This document shows, piece after piece, positions 9,238-19,030 of a DNA stretch of 64,000 bases (position 1 is its first letter; each line of letters begins with the position of its first letter). Both the position numbers and the translations under genes were made by a program. Origin of the DNA: Skeletonema tropicum. Lineage: Eukaryota; Bacillariophyta; Thalassiosirophyceae; Thalassiosirales; Thalassiosiraceae. The DNA lies in contig CM074149.1 of assembly GCA_037178625.1 (NCBI GenBank), forward strand, positions 124,001-188,000, in the 5' to 3' direction. The notes under the pieces are model-generated. The model did no database searches. It was not told the origin of the DNA and saw only the letters and a list, made by a program, of their open reading frames with translations.

Positions 9238-11234
9238 ATGAATGTTCTCAACTACACTGTGCCCACGAAACAGCATGATGGGGGTGTCAGGCCTACTAAT
9301 ACTAAGCCTCACCGAGTTGGAGAACCAGATGCAGATGCATTCTCTCGTTATTCAAGCGACCTATTCCGAATGAAGACCTTATTGCTCTGTCCCGAAGAAG
9401 AAGACGGCGTTGATGACTTGGATGCTGCTGGAAAGATTAATGAAATCATCAGGAATGCTGGCCTGAGTGACCTCCTTGATATCAATCACCTTGGCAATGG
9501 CAATGCAGGTGATGCCTCCTCCAAGCGCCGGCGAGGTAACACCTCAGGATGCGTACATGGATGTTCACGCAAGACGAGGCTGTCTTTTGAACTTCATCCT
9601 GACTTGCTCCTACATGACACCATGGAACAGCTTTACCTGGCAGAACGCTCCGGAGCGATCTCACGATCAGCTGATCGAGTTTCGACTATCTCCTTCAATC
9701 AGGATTTTCGAGGCATTCGTTCCAAGCATCTTGGCGCCAGTCGATTCGAATGAAATTTTAATTCGATTCGCTTTCCATCCACGAGCTCTCCACCAATCAT
9801 ATATAACGGTATAGATGAAACAAACAGGTTAATCTACTAATTAGTACTAATTAGTCATTGTATTCCTATCATATTGTACAGTTTCAACATTCTTAATTCG
9901 TACATCTTGCCATCATTTCGACGATATCCTTATCAATTTATACACACTAAGATGGTCCAGGTTAGATCGCACTCATGTAAGGATCATTCTTTTGCACAAG
10001 GCGAGATTGGAATTGAAGGCACCCAATAGTGCATTACTACGAGCCATACAAAAGAGACTCAGCTTTGGCAGTTGGTGCAAGATTCCAGTGATACACGGCT
10101 TGTTTTCTTGAGCGCATGAATTTGATCTGCCACGACCAATTTGTGTTACCGACTTTCGTATAGAGAAAAAGCATCTGATCTCTAGCAATCCTGATTAAGA
10201 AGAGGTGCCCACCACTGCGTCATTGCTTCAATTAGCTCTAGATAGTCCCTGCTTATTTGCCCAAAGATTGACACCATTTGAGACCATGCGTGAATAAAAA
10301 TGCGATCAATCTTCCACTAGTGAATAAATTCAATCCATTCGTTTATGCCGAAGAAATTAATGCGAATGACGAATATTATCTGATTGCGGCGTATTAGATT
10401 GAAGAAAGGGTGGAAGCGCTCGACGAGATCATCCAATTCGTATTATATCCACAGCAGCACTCCTCTGCACTGAGTTCGACAAGAACGTATCAAATTCGAA
10501 TTGTAAATCTTTGAATACAGGCTGAATATTCGAGGGGCACATGCAATGACTATATCCGCGGAGTTCCTATGGTGTAACAACCCCGTTCTGGACTAGTATT
10601 GTCCCCTCGCCCTCGATGGATTTCGATGGAATCGTCCTTTTGTGACATCCGCCCAACCTCTTTAAGAATAAAAATCCTTCTGTTGTGGTCAACTTGGGTG
10701 GATACGAATACAAACAACGTGCCGTATTTCTTCTGGGAGATCCATCGAAAGAGACCGAAAGGCTGGAGGGATGAATGATGTCGTGGGAGACGGCAGAGCC
10801 TTCATGGAAGCTGAATGGCCTACACAGGACCGATCGGGCGATAATTGAAGCACTGAATACGCACTGAAAAATTATGGGGCACATGCATTGACGATATCAG
10901 GGAAGTTCCTATGGACTAGTAGCACCATCTTTGGTAGGTGGATGCATGTGCCCCTCATGAGATTTCGATGGACGGGGAGTGGTCGTTTAGTTAGGGGGCT
11001 TACTAGCTTTGATTAAAAATAAAGGTCTCGGGTTCAAGGTCTCGGGAATCCCAATTGAAGCGCGCCCATCAGCTGATCGTGAGATCGGTCTCCGGAGTTA
11101 TTTCCAATGACGAAGAGGAACCCGAAGACGAAGAACAGCCCAACAAAGGTCGCAAGGACAAGGAGCATGACATGAGAGAAGCTTCATTTGATGGCTGCAA
11201 AATGTCAACTACGAGCCACATTAAAGAGATTTGA
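9238..11234 (+). pseudogene. Second SFELHP-family gene, interrupted by a 1.43-kb TIR element
   Basis: The 5' part (9238-9655) encodes MNVLNYTVPTKQHDGG, DAFSRYSSDLFRMKTLLL and RKTRLSFELHPDLLLHD, matching the paralogue at 1323 block by block. Coding is then broken by the element at 9656-11089, flanked on both sides by CTCCGGAG. Removing the element plus one flank copy continues the same frame: LYLAERSG joins VISNDEEEPEDEEQPNKG, followed by ~30 more residues ending at the TGA at 11232-11234. This in-frame recovery is strong evidence for insertion into a real gene. The family has no known function. The interrupted copy would end in ~32 unrelated residues encoded by the element, stopping at 9753. 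Confidence 0.7.
9656..11089. mobile_element. Non-autonomous TIR DNA transposon with 8-bp target duplication (hAT-like)
   Basis: The left end reads CGATCTCACGATCAGCTGAT (9656-9675). The right end carries its reverse complement (11068-11087) plus two extra bases. Both ends are bordered by the same 8 bp, CTCCGGAG (9648-9655 and 11090-11097). An 8-bp target duplication suits hAT-type elements, but the termini are not a classic hAT start, so the class is inferred. No transposase frame lies inside; 10567-10884 on the minus strand is open but unrecognised. The interior has a direct repeat (10534-10571 and 10876-10914) and a perfect 13-bp inverted repeat, GGGGCACATGCAT (10876-10888 with 10942-10954). 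Confidence 0.75.
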
Positions 11235-11257
11235 ACTTTCTTGAGAAATTTTAAGGA

Positions 11258-12437
11258 CTAGTGTTGCTTTCGTAATAGTAGTAGTAGTAGTAACGAATTG
11301 TAACCGATGCTGTTACTGTTATCCTCTTTCAACTGCCCCAAATTTACGCTAGGCCAGTCACAATTGGAAGTGATGTATCGCAGTATTGGCATCCAACAAA
11401 AGAAATGGATAACTTTGATATGCGAAACCTGAACTCTTGACGAAATTATCACATCTCTTACTGTAGCAGTCGCTTTTGGTTCCTCTACCACTGCATCATC
11501 AACTGGCACTTCAGGCTCAGCTTGTTCCTCTACCACTGCATCATCCACTGGCACTACAGACTCGGCTTGTTCCTCTATCTCTTTATCAACTACTTCTTCT
11601 GTCACGGCATCATTGATTGACAAGTTTTCAATCTTTTCCCTGACTTCTTCAATAGGCTGTTCCTCTTGCGGTGCTTCTGTTGCCTCTTCAGTGTCTCCTT
11701 GCTGTTCTTCATCGTTTTGTTCAACCACTTCAGCCTCTTCCTCTTGCAGCTCTTCCTCTTTCTGCTCCTGTTCTTCTTCCTCCTCCTGTACTTTTTCCTC
11801 CTCTTTTGGAGCAGGTACTACCAATACTACCCTCCTCGCTCTCCTTCGAAACAGGACTCATAATTTTTGATAAATCACCACTCTCTTCTTCCTGCAATGC
11901 TTTCGTCAACGCCTCCACTATGGAATCAGTCTCATATTTTGCTTTCAATGCTTCAACAACATGATCTGGAAGCATTTCCACCGCGTTACTAATAATTGTA
12001 TTTTCTTCTTCGTCTTGAACAATTTCTTCATTATCAGTTTTCTGTACATCTCCATCAGTATTATTAGTTTCATTGCTCTTTCCACCATCATCTTTGCCAC
12101 CCTGCTTCCCCTGATGTTTTCCCTTCCACTCATGTAACTGTTTCTGCGCCTCCCGTACTTTTCTACGATGCTCATTCATCAACCGTCCATACATGCCATT
12201 CCCCAGCAAATCATGCAATCCGCCCACATTAGTATTAATGTTGTACGTAGCACCCGATCGCATGGCCCGTTCAGCCTCGAGCTTGGATTGCTTTTCTTTG
12301 TTCAGTTTAGCCTTTCGAAGCTCTTCTTGCTGTTGGGGGGTGTAGAGGGCAGAGGATGATGCTGTGGCAAGGCGGGTGGATTGAGTTTTGACTCGGGAGG
12401 ATTGCCGGAGTGCTTCCAGCTCGTCGGAGATGGGCAT
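11258..12437 (-). CDS. Acidic coiled-coil-like hypothetical protein, frame interrupted near 11824
   Basis: Start chosen at the second Met (MPISDELEALRQSS); an upstream in-frame Met at 12461 is possible. The N-terminal half has a charged helical segment (QQQEELRKAKLNKEKQSKLE) and a GLHDLLGNGMYGRLMNEHRR segment. The C-terminal part is very Glu-rich with a duplicated VPVDDAVVEEQAE unit (11495-11580). The two halves are in different frames; the change lies in a GGTAGTATTGGTAGTACC microrepeat near 11815-11830, so one indel, in the genome or the assembly, is likely. ACA|GTAAGA at about 11461 is a good splice donor, so the real C-terminus may lie in another exon. The gene is divergent from the MYND gene with ~360 bp between starts. 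Function unknown. Confidence 0.5.
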
Positions 12438-12796
12438 TTTTTCGTGTATGTGTTCTATCAATTACTGTTCTGTTGATGTCGATGGTTTCGTTTGTAATCT
12501 ACGGACTGTGCAGTGGTAATATCTAAATGCAGCGCTGTTCTGCCATTCCAATCGAATCAGGCTTCCTCTTCAAGTACGGGGATGATGATGTATGTGGTGC
12601 GTTTTCGTTCCTGGTGCGAGCGTTGTTTTCAGGGAGTTTATCTTGGTTTGAATGGGGTTTAAACGAGTACCGTTTCTCCATGAGAAGAACATGCCAACTA
12701 CATTTATAAGATATCTCGATTCTCTCCTCTCTCTTCGACCTTCTTGGATCTGAGTCGTCCATAATATGTTGCGGAGAGCAAAGGAGAGGATAAGTA
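12438..12796. promoter_or_regulatory. Shared intergenic region between two divergent genes
   Basis: About 360 bp separate the starts of the acidic coiled-coil gene (minus) and the MYND gene (plus), so both promoters should lie here. No convincing TATA box or named motif was found by eye. Confidence 0.4.
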
Positions 12797-13816
12797 GTGG
12801 ATGGTAACTCGAACCGAAGCAACATGCCATCAAAGAAGAAGAAGAAGGTGAAAGTGAAAGGCAAGGGACGAGGGGCGGCCTGCAAGGCCAAAGCCGAAGG
12901 GGATGATGTGAGAAACGATGTCACATCTCAGGTGCAGCGGCTAAAGATAAAAAACATCAACCAAGATGATGAGAACGAGGAAGCCTTATTGGAGGAAGCC
13001 ATCAATCTTGCTGCAGCTGAAAGGGAAGAGCTAGAAGCTGCTGAAGCGGAGGGATGTGATCATGGATTTGTTGTATTGCCCGATTCGCTTGATTTTCTTC
13101 CACCGCAGCCGCTGGAACTGAAAGAACGCCATTGTGCAGAGTTTACTGATTCATTTATGAGTGAATTCATGGCTACCAAAGAGAGTTGCATCGGCGATCG
13201 CTTTCTAATGGCTGTTGAAGCCACGATGACTAGTCAGTTTGGAGTGTGGAATGATCCCCAAGTGATGCAACAGAAAAAGATCTATCTTCTTGCAAAAGGG
13301 GTGGATGCAATTATTGAGAAAAGAGTCGATGATGCTCGTCAATCTGCCATACTCGCGAGCTTTTTGGAGCAATACAGAACTGCTCTTATTTCCAAAATTG
13401 AAGAGTTTCCTGGTGGTTTTCGTCAGTTCAACATGCACAACCTTATGCGAGGTGGGACTAGGATCCACAAGGACGACCCTGCATGGAACTGGAGCAAGAT
13501 GAGTGAATTATCGAACGATAATTGTGATGAGCACACCATTGTTAGCTTTTTCAGGAAGCGTGTCCCATGCAAATGCTTGGATAGAAGATACAATGAGGTC
13601 AAATCCATTGTAAAGATGGGCACGTGTTGCAATCCAAGCTGCCCTCTCACCGATAGGAAGGTTGAATGCAGCAAATTGTTGTATTGTGCAAAGTGCTTCA
13701 CGGCATGTTTCTGTTCCAGCGAATGCCAGAAGACTGCGTGGCCGAAGCACAAAGAGCGGTGTGGTGCATTAGATAAGATTCCAGAGCAATTTAAGTATAG
13801 TATTTGCTTAGATTAG
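12797..13816 (+). CDS. MYND-type zinc-finger protein
   Basis: 339 residues as drawn; the Met at residue 10 (MPSKKKKKVKVKGKG) is an equally likely start. It has a Lys-rich basic N-terminus, an acidic helical segment (residues ~50-85), a middle domain of unknown fold, and a C-terminal MYND finger from Cys277 to about 322. The finger reads CCNPSCPLTDRK, then YCAKCFTACFCSSECQK and WPKHKERC, giving the expected series of seven Cys and one His. MYND fingers bind proline-rich partner peptides, and in diatoms they often sit at the C-terminus of uncharacterised proteins. No SET domain is visible, so this is not a SMYD methyltransferase. It is an uninterrupted single exon with no visible defects. Confidence 0.8.
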   Translation: MDGNSNRSNMPSKKKKKVKVKGKGRGAACKAKAEGDDVRNDVTSQVQRLKIKNINQDDENEEALLEEAINLAAAEREELEAAEAEGCDHGFVVLPDSLDFLPPQPLELKERHCAEFTDSFMSEFMATKESCIGDRFLMAVEATMTSQFGVWNDPQVMQQKKIYLLAKGVDAIIEKRVDDARQSAILASFLEQYRTALISKIEEFPGGFRQFNMHNLMRGGTRIHKDDPAWNWSKMSELSNDNCDEHTIVSFFRKRVPCKCLDRRYNEVKSIVKMGTCCNPSCPLTDRKVECSKLLYCAKCFTACFCSSECQKTAWPKHKERCGALDKIPEQFKYSICLD

Positions 13817-14010
13817 TGGGAAATCCAAAGTATCCAACAAGGGGAGATTATGTCGAAGTAGTCCAGCTTTGTTGGTGGATGCCTGAAAAGTAGTTGTCGG
13901 TGCTAAGTCTGTTAATGGCACAGAAGGAGGAGGCTGAGAGGGAGCCTGCTACTGCAGTGTCCACAAGCAAACGGAATCCAGACCTCAAGTCAATGGAGGG
14001 CTGGCTGTAG
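13816..14010 (+). other. Coding-like remnant directly after the MYND gene
   Basis: One frame reads GNPKYPTRGDYVEVVQLCWW to a stop at 13891-13893, then in the same frame ends MAQKEEAEREPATAVSTS and KRNPDLKSMEGWL at 14008-14010. Composition is protein-like and the final stop follows a plausible C-terminus, but I recognise no family. It may be the tail of a decayed or inserted gene. Confidence 0.3.
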
Positions 14011-14088
14011 GAGAAGTACGTGTGTTAGTTGATATATACTTGCTAATTTAAATGATAAACCAGTGACGTTTTAAGTATATGTATCGCT

Positions 14089-14407
14089 TTATTTAACAAC
14101 AACCTTGGAGAAATACGACAGCTTTGGGTATGACGCTTCAAGGTAAGCATTGCCTTGCTTTTGAATCAAACCTTGGTTAGGTCCCTTGCCCGATGGTGCA
14201 CCCTCTCCGTAGCCAGAATAGAAGCGTTCAACCACGTCCATTCCTTCAACAACTTCTCCCAAAGGACTAAATCCTTGTTTATTCAAGAAAGCATTGTTGC
14301 CGAGGTTCACGAAGAGCTGAGTAGTTCTAGTTCCTGGTCCTGCTGTAGCAAACACAACTGTTCCTCGGCTATTACTCACTTTGACTGGGTCGTCTTTCAA
14401 GCTGGAA
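14089..14407 (-). pseudogene. C-terminal half of a cyclophilin-type peptidyl-prolyl isomerase
   Basis: The frame reads [56 protein letters not shown] and [18 protein letters not shown]. These are the conserved C-terminal blocks of single-domain cyclophilins, which catalyse cis-trans isomerisation of X-Pro bonds. The N-terminal half, with its FHR substrate-binding motif, is missing. Immediately upstream the sequence becomes a reductase-like gene in another frame (junction about 14398-14408). A short chimeric frame starting at 14433 ([11 protein letters not shown]) could still be translated but would lack half the barrel. Confidence 0.75.
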
Positions 14408-14870
14408 GACATCGCGAACATCCACAACTCCAAACTTTAGCTTTGGCAAGATGGGCCACTTTCCCAGCATCAGATCTTTTCCAAAATCAAGACTTTCGGA
14501 AGATCCAGTGGAAACATTCGGGCCCAAGACGATCGCTGGATTGATAGTGACAAGTGGAATCTTCTCGTCGTCTAGTAAGTTGGCAACAAAGTCCCATGCA
14601 GCCTTTTCTGCCAAAGTTTTGGACTTATAGTAAGTCGCCATACCCTCTTTCGTAAGGTCCGTCCAATCCTCCTCTGTGAAGACCTTGTCACTATCCTCAT
14701 CACCTCCCACAATGGCAGCTACGGAGCTTGTTATCACAACCTTCTTCACCTTGTTCTTCTGCGCAGCTTTCATAATGGCCAGTGTCCCATCCACAGCTGG
14801 CTTGATAATTTCATCCTCATTTTCAAACACAGTGCCAACATCGCACACGTGTGATAGAGAAGGACTTATA
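14398..14870 (-). pseudogene. Internal fragment of an extended SDR / dihydroflavonol-reductase-like enzyme
   Basis: The minus strand reads ENEDEIIKPAVDGTLAIMKA, KVKKVVITSSVAAIVGG, FTEEDWTDL, TYYKSKTLAEKAAWDFV, IPLVTINPAIVLGPNVS and [12 protein letters not shown]. These are successive conserved blocks of NAD(P)-dependent extended short-chain dehydrogenases (DFR/CCR/epimerase type). The catalytic YxxxK is visible as YYKSK. The N-terminal Rossmann GxxGxxG part is absent upstream of about 14865, and the sequence is cut after VRDV, where the cyclophilin fragment begins. It is therefore truncated at both ends and unlikely to be functional. Confidence 0.75.
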
Positions 14871-15162
14871 ATAACATATAACATAATAACATTGTAGAGA
14901 CTGTTTTGGTGATACACCGGATAAATAGGATCGAACCGACCTTCCTCCTGCTGCTACTATTATCCACTAATCACTTTGCTTCTCCCATTCGAGGCACGTG
15001 GCACTCGGCACGTACTTAGTAGCTCTCCATGCACTCAACATGAACTTCTTGGCCTCAAGTCTTCAGACTCATTCTGTTCTAATTGTATTAGTCAATTTAC
15101 ACGTATATCTCCACTGTAAGACTCATTCTATTCAATTCTATCCATCAAAGATATTATGAAAG

Positions 15163-15903
15163 TCATCCCAGGTCACCTTGCATTGTTGTCATCAGCCAAC
15201 CCCAACCTTCTTGTATACCTTCATTATTCATAGCGGAACATTCTTGGACATGCCAACGACGGAAAAGAAATCGCGAATTGTTTTCATTGTCATATAATCC
15301 CAATCTATCTGCAACATCTCTAGCGATCGTTGCACCACCAGCCAACATGTCTTGTTTATTGGCAAAAATTAATAATGGGATATCCGCCTCAACCTGTTTG
15401 GATTCTAACATTTTGTGTAATAGTTCCATTTCTTGTTCCATTCCTCCACCGACATTACTCGCATCTAATGCAAAAATGATTGCATCAGCATCACATATAA
15501 TGCCATCACGACTACTATTCCGTAATGACCCAAAAAATTGTCCACCATAATCCCAAACAGAACATCCTCCACTGCCAAAATTACATTCCACCCATTCGAT
15601 ATTAAATCCAATCGTAGGAGTTGTCGGAACGAGGGCACCTTTCCCTGTCAATTGTTGATGTTTGAGTCTCTGTAATATACTCGATTTCCCACTGCTACTC
15701 AATCCCAACATGATGATATTTCTTTCCTTGAACGAAATGAAACGTTGTCGCATTCCTGGCCATGAAAGTAGCCCATTAAAGGCATAGTGTTGTATTCTCC
15801 AGCAAGAATCGGTACGTTCCCATCGTCCTTCCCATAATATGAATCCATTATTCAGGGAAAATTTAAAATCTTCCAAGCCATAGGGTCTTCGGGTCATTAT
15901 CAA
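15163..15903 (-). CDS. Arf-like small GTPase (ARL/Arf-domain family)
   Basis: 246 residues. The P-loop GLSSSGKSS lies at residues 67-75, switch I TPTIGFN at ~95-101, the Arf-type switch II WDYGGQ at 117-122, the guanine-specifying NKQD at 182-185, and a CSAMNNEGIQEGWGWL C-terminus matches the SA-loop plus final helix. These are the hallmarks of Arf/Arl GTPases, which regulate membrane traffic, cilia or the cytoskeleton when GTP-bound. The P-loop starts ~40 residues later than in classic Arfs. There is no Gly at position 2, so no N-myristoylation is expected. The N-terminal extension has several Trp residues (ILWEGRWERTDSCWR). The subfamily cannot be fixed by eye. Single exon, no defects. Confidence 0.85.
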   Translation of the reverse strand: MIMTRRPYGLEDFKFSLNNGFILWEGRWERTDSCWRIQHYAFNGLLSWPGMRQRFISFKERNIIMLGLSSSGKSSILQRLKHQQLTGKGALVPTTPTIGFNIEWVECNFGSGGCSVWDYGGQFFGSLRNSSRDGIICDADAIIFALDASNVGGGMEQEMELLHKMLESKQVEADIPLLIFANKQDMLAGGATIARDVADRLGLYDNENNSRFLFRRWHVQECSAMNNEGIQEGWGWLMTTMQGDLG

Positions 15904-16744
15904 AATAAGCGGCGGTTAGTGGCGGAATTCCGGCGGCCGTCGATGGTATATGGATAGATGCAGCGTCCGTGACGATTATAATGTAGCGAGAGCCGTTGCA
16001 ACGATGTGTAGGAGTGGGTATTATTGTGTGGAGTAGTGCCGTAGTGTCGGTCGAATGATGTTGGTGGATCTATTAATTTTGAAAATTCGAAAGCACTTTG
16101 TGGCCGACTTCCGGCGAATAATGACGTTGGATGGGGTTGATAATGAATTACCGTCGTAGCTTCTTCACCGTCCGCAGTAGGTTTGGCGTAGTTGACAGGT
16201 GCCGTAGGGAGTGATTGCTGCTAACTTTGTGTCATGGTGTGGTGGGAGGTGGTGGATGTCATACCTTACCACTAGGTATTTACCAAGTACATTACTAATA
16301 CGTGCTACGTATGAATTAGTACAAAAACAAGTGGGGCCGCGACCTTAAGTACTTACATACAGCGACATGATCTTGTTTTGAACCGGTTCTTCTTTTATCT
16401 GTACCTGTCTTTGTTCTTGCTTTTTTCTTGTTTTGTAGATACATAGCCTCTGCTGCCTGTGATTTTTTGTTGAGCCTTTTCAGCCTTTCAAGTCAAGCGA
16501 CTTTTGCATGCAGATTTATGACAAAAAACTCAAGAAGCATCAATTTGTCTTCAGTGCTTTGAACTGCCGCCGAGCGCTTCGCTTCCACAGATCTCATAAA
16601 TAATAAGAAGCCAACAACGTTTTCGGCAGAAGCGTCTTGGGCAGCATTACTTCATAGTATCATAGTGTAACTATGCTCAGAAGGCACTCACAATATCACT
16701 ACCATCCACTACCATCATCTGTTCTGAAGAACAATTGAAGCAAT
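15904..16744. other. Intergenic region between divergent genes
   Basis: Separates the Arf-like gene (minus) from the metallophosphatase-like gene (plus) and presumably holds both promoters. No open frame, repeat or RNA gene is recognisable. Confidence 0.4.
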
Positions 16745-17410
16745 ATGCTGAACACGACTACAGCAGCTGTCTTGCTCGCGACATCGTGGGCGCCGCTACT
16801 TTCAGGACAGCTTCATCAATGCATAAATGCAGACGATCCAAGCTGCAATGGCGGAGTAGCATCATTTCGTGCCATGCTTCGACATCATAGCAAGTTGGAG
16901 GCGCAACAACAAGATGATGCATTGCCCTTTGCCCACATCCAGCTTCTCGATAAGGATAGCGCATTTGTGCACATGCATCCACTGGGTCTCTCGGTCAACA
17001 GATTGATTCTTAATGAATTGATGGGTCTAGACGTCTTTGCATCATCGCCATCGATCCTACTTCAGAATCATTTGGACTCTGGCGTCTCATCTCAGGACAT
17101 TTCATACCTACAAACTCATGATATGCCTTTGCTCATATCTAATGTGGGTGTGCACCCCTCAAACTCATGGCATCCATTTACCAAAGCGGTCCATTTTGAT
17201 GCAGAGACGAGATTGGCAATAATGTCTCTCTCGAAGACCCAGTTTTCTTTCTGTTTCTCTAATGGTCATATTCATAGTACTTGTCCTCAGCAGCACTATT
17301 ACTTCTACTTCAATACTCTAGGCAGAAGCAGAAGGGTGCTTGTTGTTACACATTTCGTCTCCCTCGTCATTGCTTACTTGAAACAAACTTTGCTCCTGCC
17401 AGCACTTTAA
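16745..17410 (+). pseudogene. 5' fragment of a secreted metallophosphatase/5'-nucleotidase-like gene
   Basis: It starts with a likely signal peptide (MLNTTTAAVLLATSWAPLLSG). It then has NGGVASFRAMLRHHSKLEAQ, PFAHIQLLDKDSAFVHMHPL, GLSVNRLILNELMGLDVFAS, MPLLISNVGVHPSNSWHPFT and FDAETRLAIMSLS. This order resembles the N-terminal part of a diatom UshA/5'-nucleotidase-like metallophosphatase family, though I cannot see the full metal-binding set. From 17264 the sequence is the left copy of the 4.39-kb repeat, so the last ~49 codons (17264-17410) do not belong to the family. The remaining two thirds of a normal family member are not found to the right of the second repeat. The gene is therefore truncated at the repeat boundary. 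Confidence 0.5.
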
Positions 17411-17885
17411 GAGGCAGCAACGCAACCCTTAGTGTGGTACGGAACAGTGAAAACGACATGTTTAAGAAGAGATCAGCCGTTTTGCTTTTCAAGTACAGAG
17501 CAGTGAGAGAAGATAAAATGCTCTAGACAAGAATTCAATGATAGCTGGTGTCGCAACACAAAAGAGATAAAACAAATGCAGAGTTTAAGACGCCGCTGCT
17601 AACATGGACCGAAAAAAGATCTATCCTCGACGGCAAGAGTGAACCTCCTTTCCGGCACGCGGATGCCTGCCTCTGCAAGGTGCCAGGTAGCGAACAATAT
17701 CATACACGCCGCTGCAAATTGCATTCTATCTTTACGCCTATCAAATCAAGAATGAATATGACCTCGGAATGTCTTCTCATGAATACAAATAATGCATAAC
17801 CCTTACACCTCTCACATGGATATGAACCGCCTTCCTTATCTAAATACACAACATTTCATCTCCTTCTTGTAGATTTTATCTTGAT

Positions 17886-18603
17886 CTAATTTTCCTTCAT
17901 TTCATCGTTGCCAAGCAATTCAGCAAGAAGGTTTGGCACGCAAACGTTCCTATTGTTTCTCATGCAGTGCCTCGCGCGATCACACTGACGCTTTGACATG
18001 TCACGACAATCCCCCTTTGGTCCAATACGGCCTTCGTGTTTCCTCACGCATCCGCCTTGGTCCCAGCGACAATCAGGAGAAACTTCGTTACACTCGTTTC
18101 TGTCCATCCCATCACATGAGTCTCTGCGCTTGCACCTCCTTTCACTGATGTCGAAGCGGCAACGACGATCGTTAGCACGGCACTCACTCCTGGACAAGCC
18201 AGTACAAATGGTGAGCTTTTGCCTGCACCGCCATCCAACTTTTTCACAGCGGCGGTTGTTCGAGCAAGTACGGAAGGAACGCTCGCCACAAGGGTCAGCC
18301 AAGAAGGTGTCTGCCCCGTCGAATGAATCGAGTTCGAAGTCTTCGAGATCGAAGGCTTCTAGATCGAAGTCTTCCAGATCAAAATAGTCTTCCGAGATGC
18401 TGGCGGCAGCGCCGCCGCGGAGGTTTGACTGCGGATTAAGATTGAATAAGATAGGCCAAACGTGTTCGTGAATATGTGTTAGGTATTAATAACATGTTTA
18501 TCAAACCACATAGACTTGTAAGCCTTACCTCCTCAGCGGTGAGGGCGCCTGAAGCGGCAGAAAGAAGGATCAATGCAACGGTGGAGAAGAATTGAGATTT
18601 CAT
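17886..18603 (-). CDS. Secreted cysteine-rich protein, copy 1 (two exons)
   Basis: Exon 1 (18603-18529) encodes a 25-residue segment with a strong signal peptide (MKSQFFSTVALILLSAASGA). A 100-nt intron follows (18528-18429, GAG|GTAAGG ... CCGCAG|TCA), then exon 2 (18428-17886), giving 205 residues. After the signal come a short Gly/Ala stretch, an acidic repeat (FDLEDFDLEAFDLEDFELD) and a basic domain. That domain has about four related modules of the form C-x(4-8)-C-x(4-6)-C-x(5-9)-C, for example ICTGLSRSECRANDRRC and SCDGMDRNECNEVSPDC. This suggests a disulfide-bonded extracellular or cell-wall protein; I know no named family. An acidic linker next to a basic Cys-rich domain suggests pro-domain shielding (inference). 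TATATA lies ~125 bp upstream of the ATG. It is duplicated at 24786-25503 with the same protein. Confidence 0.75.
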
Positions 18604-18723
18604 TATGGCAGTGGCAGATAGAACAATCGAGAGAATGAAGTCTACGTTGTTTCAACAAAGATCAGGAGTGGAGATTGTGTACTTCTTACCTGATGCTTTG
18701 TTGTTGTCGCTCTAGCCTGCCCC

Positions 18724-18735
18724 GCCTATATATCT
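18724..18735 (-). promoter_or_regulatory. TATA-box candidate of the cysteine-rich gene, copy 1
   Basis: The minus strand reads CAGATATATAGGCG about 125 nt before the ATG at 18603. CAG|GTAAGA at about 18690 and an AG near 18643 could define a short 5'-UTR intron. The same arrangement is present in the second copy at about 25624-25635. Confidence 0.4.
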
Positions 18736-18775
18736 GCTCGCTTCGGGCAAAAAGCAAGACATTACATATTGAGAA

Positions 18776-19030
18776 GTGACGCGTGTCGTTAGTCTGTATG
18801 TAGATCGATTTTCAAACTCTTGACTTTTCGTTATGGTAATACAAAAGGATAAGCACAGACGCGACGGTACTAAAATGAATTGATAAACAGCTGTGAAGAT
18901 CCGAACCCTCTTGAGAGGATGACGCGTGTTGTTAGTCTGTATGTAGATCGATTTTCAAGCTCTTCATTTCAAATGCACAAAAAGGAAAGGCACAGACGAT
19001 AGGGATATGTATTGATAAAACAGCTGTGAA
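18776..19030. repeat. Two ~120-bp direct repeats upstream of the cysteine-rich gene
   Basis: TGACGCGTGTCGTTAGTCTG at 18777 and its variant at 18921 both continue through TATGTAGATCGATTTTCAA and end TGATAAA(A)CAGCTGTGAAG. They are copied with R2 (25677-25930). Their place upstream of the gene would allow a promoter role. Confidence 0.75.

Noticed and set aside
8755..9312. 185-codon open frame on the minus strand
   Set aside because: It runs through the 23-bp tandem repeats and into the start of the plus-strand SFELHP-family gene; composition is not protein-like.
11613..11964. Ser/Cys- and Leu-rich frames on the plus strand
   Set aside because: They are the complement of the Glu-rich coding region of the minus-strand gene at 11258-12437.
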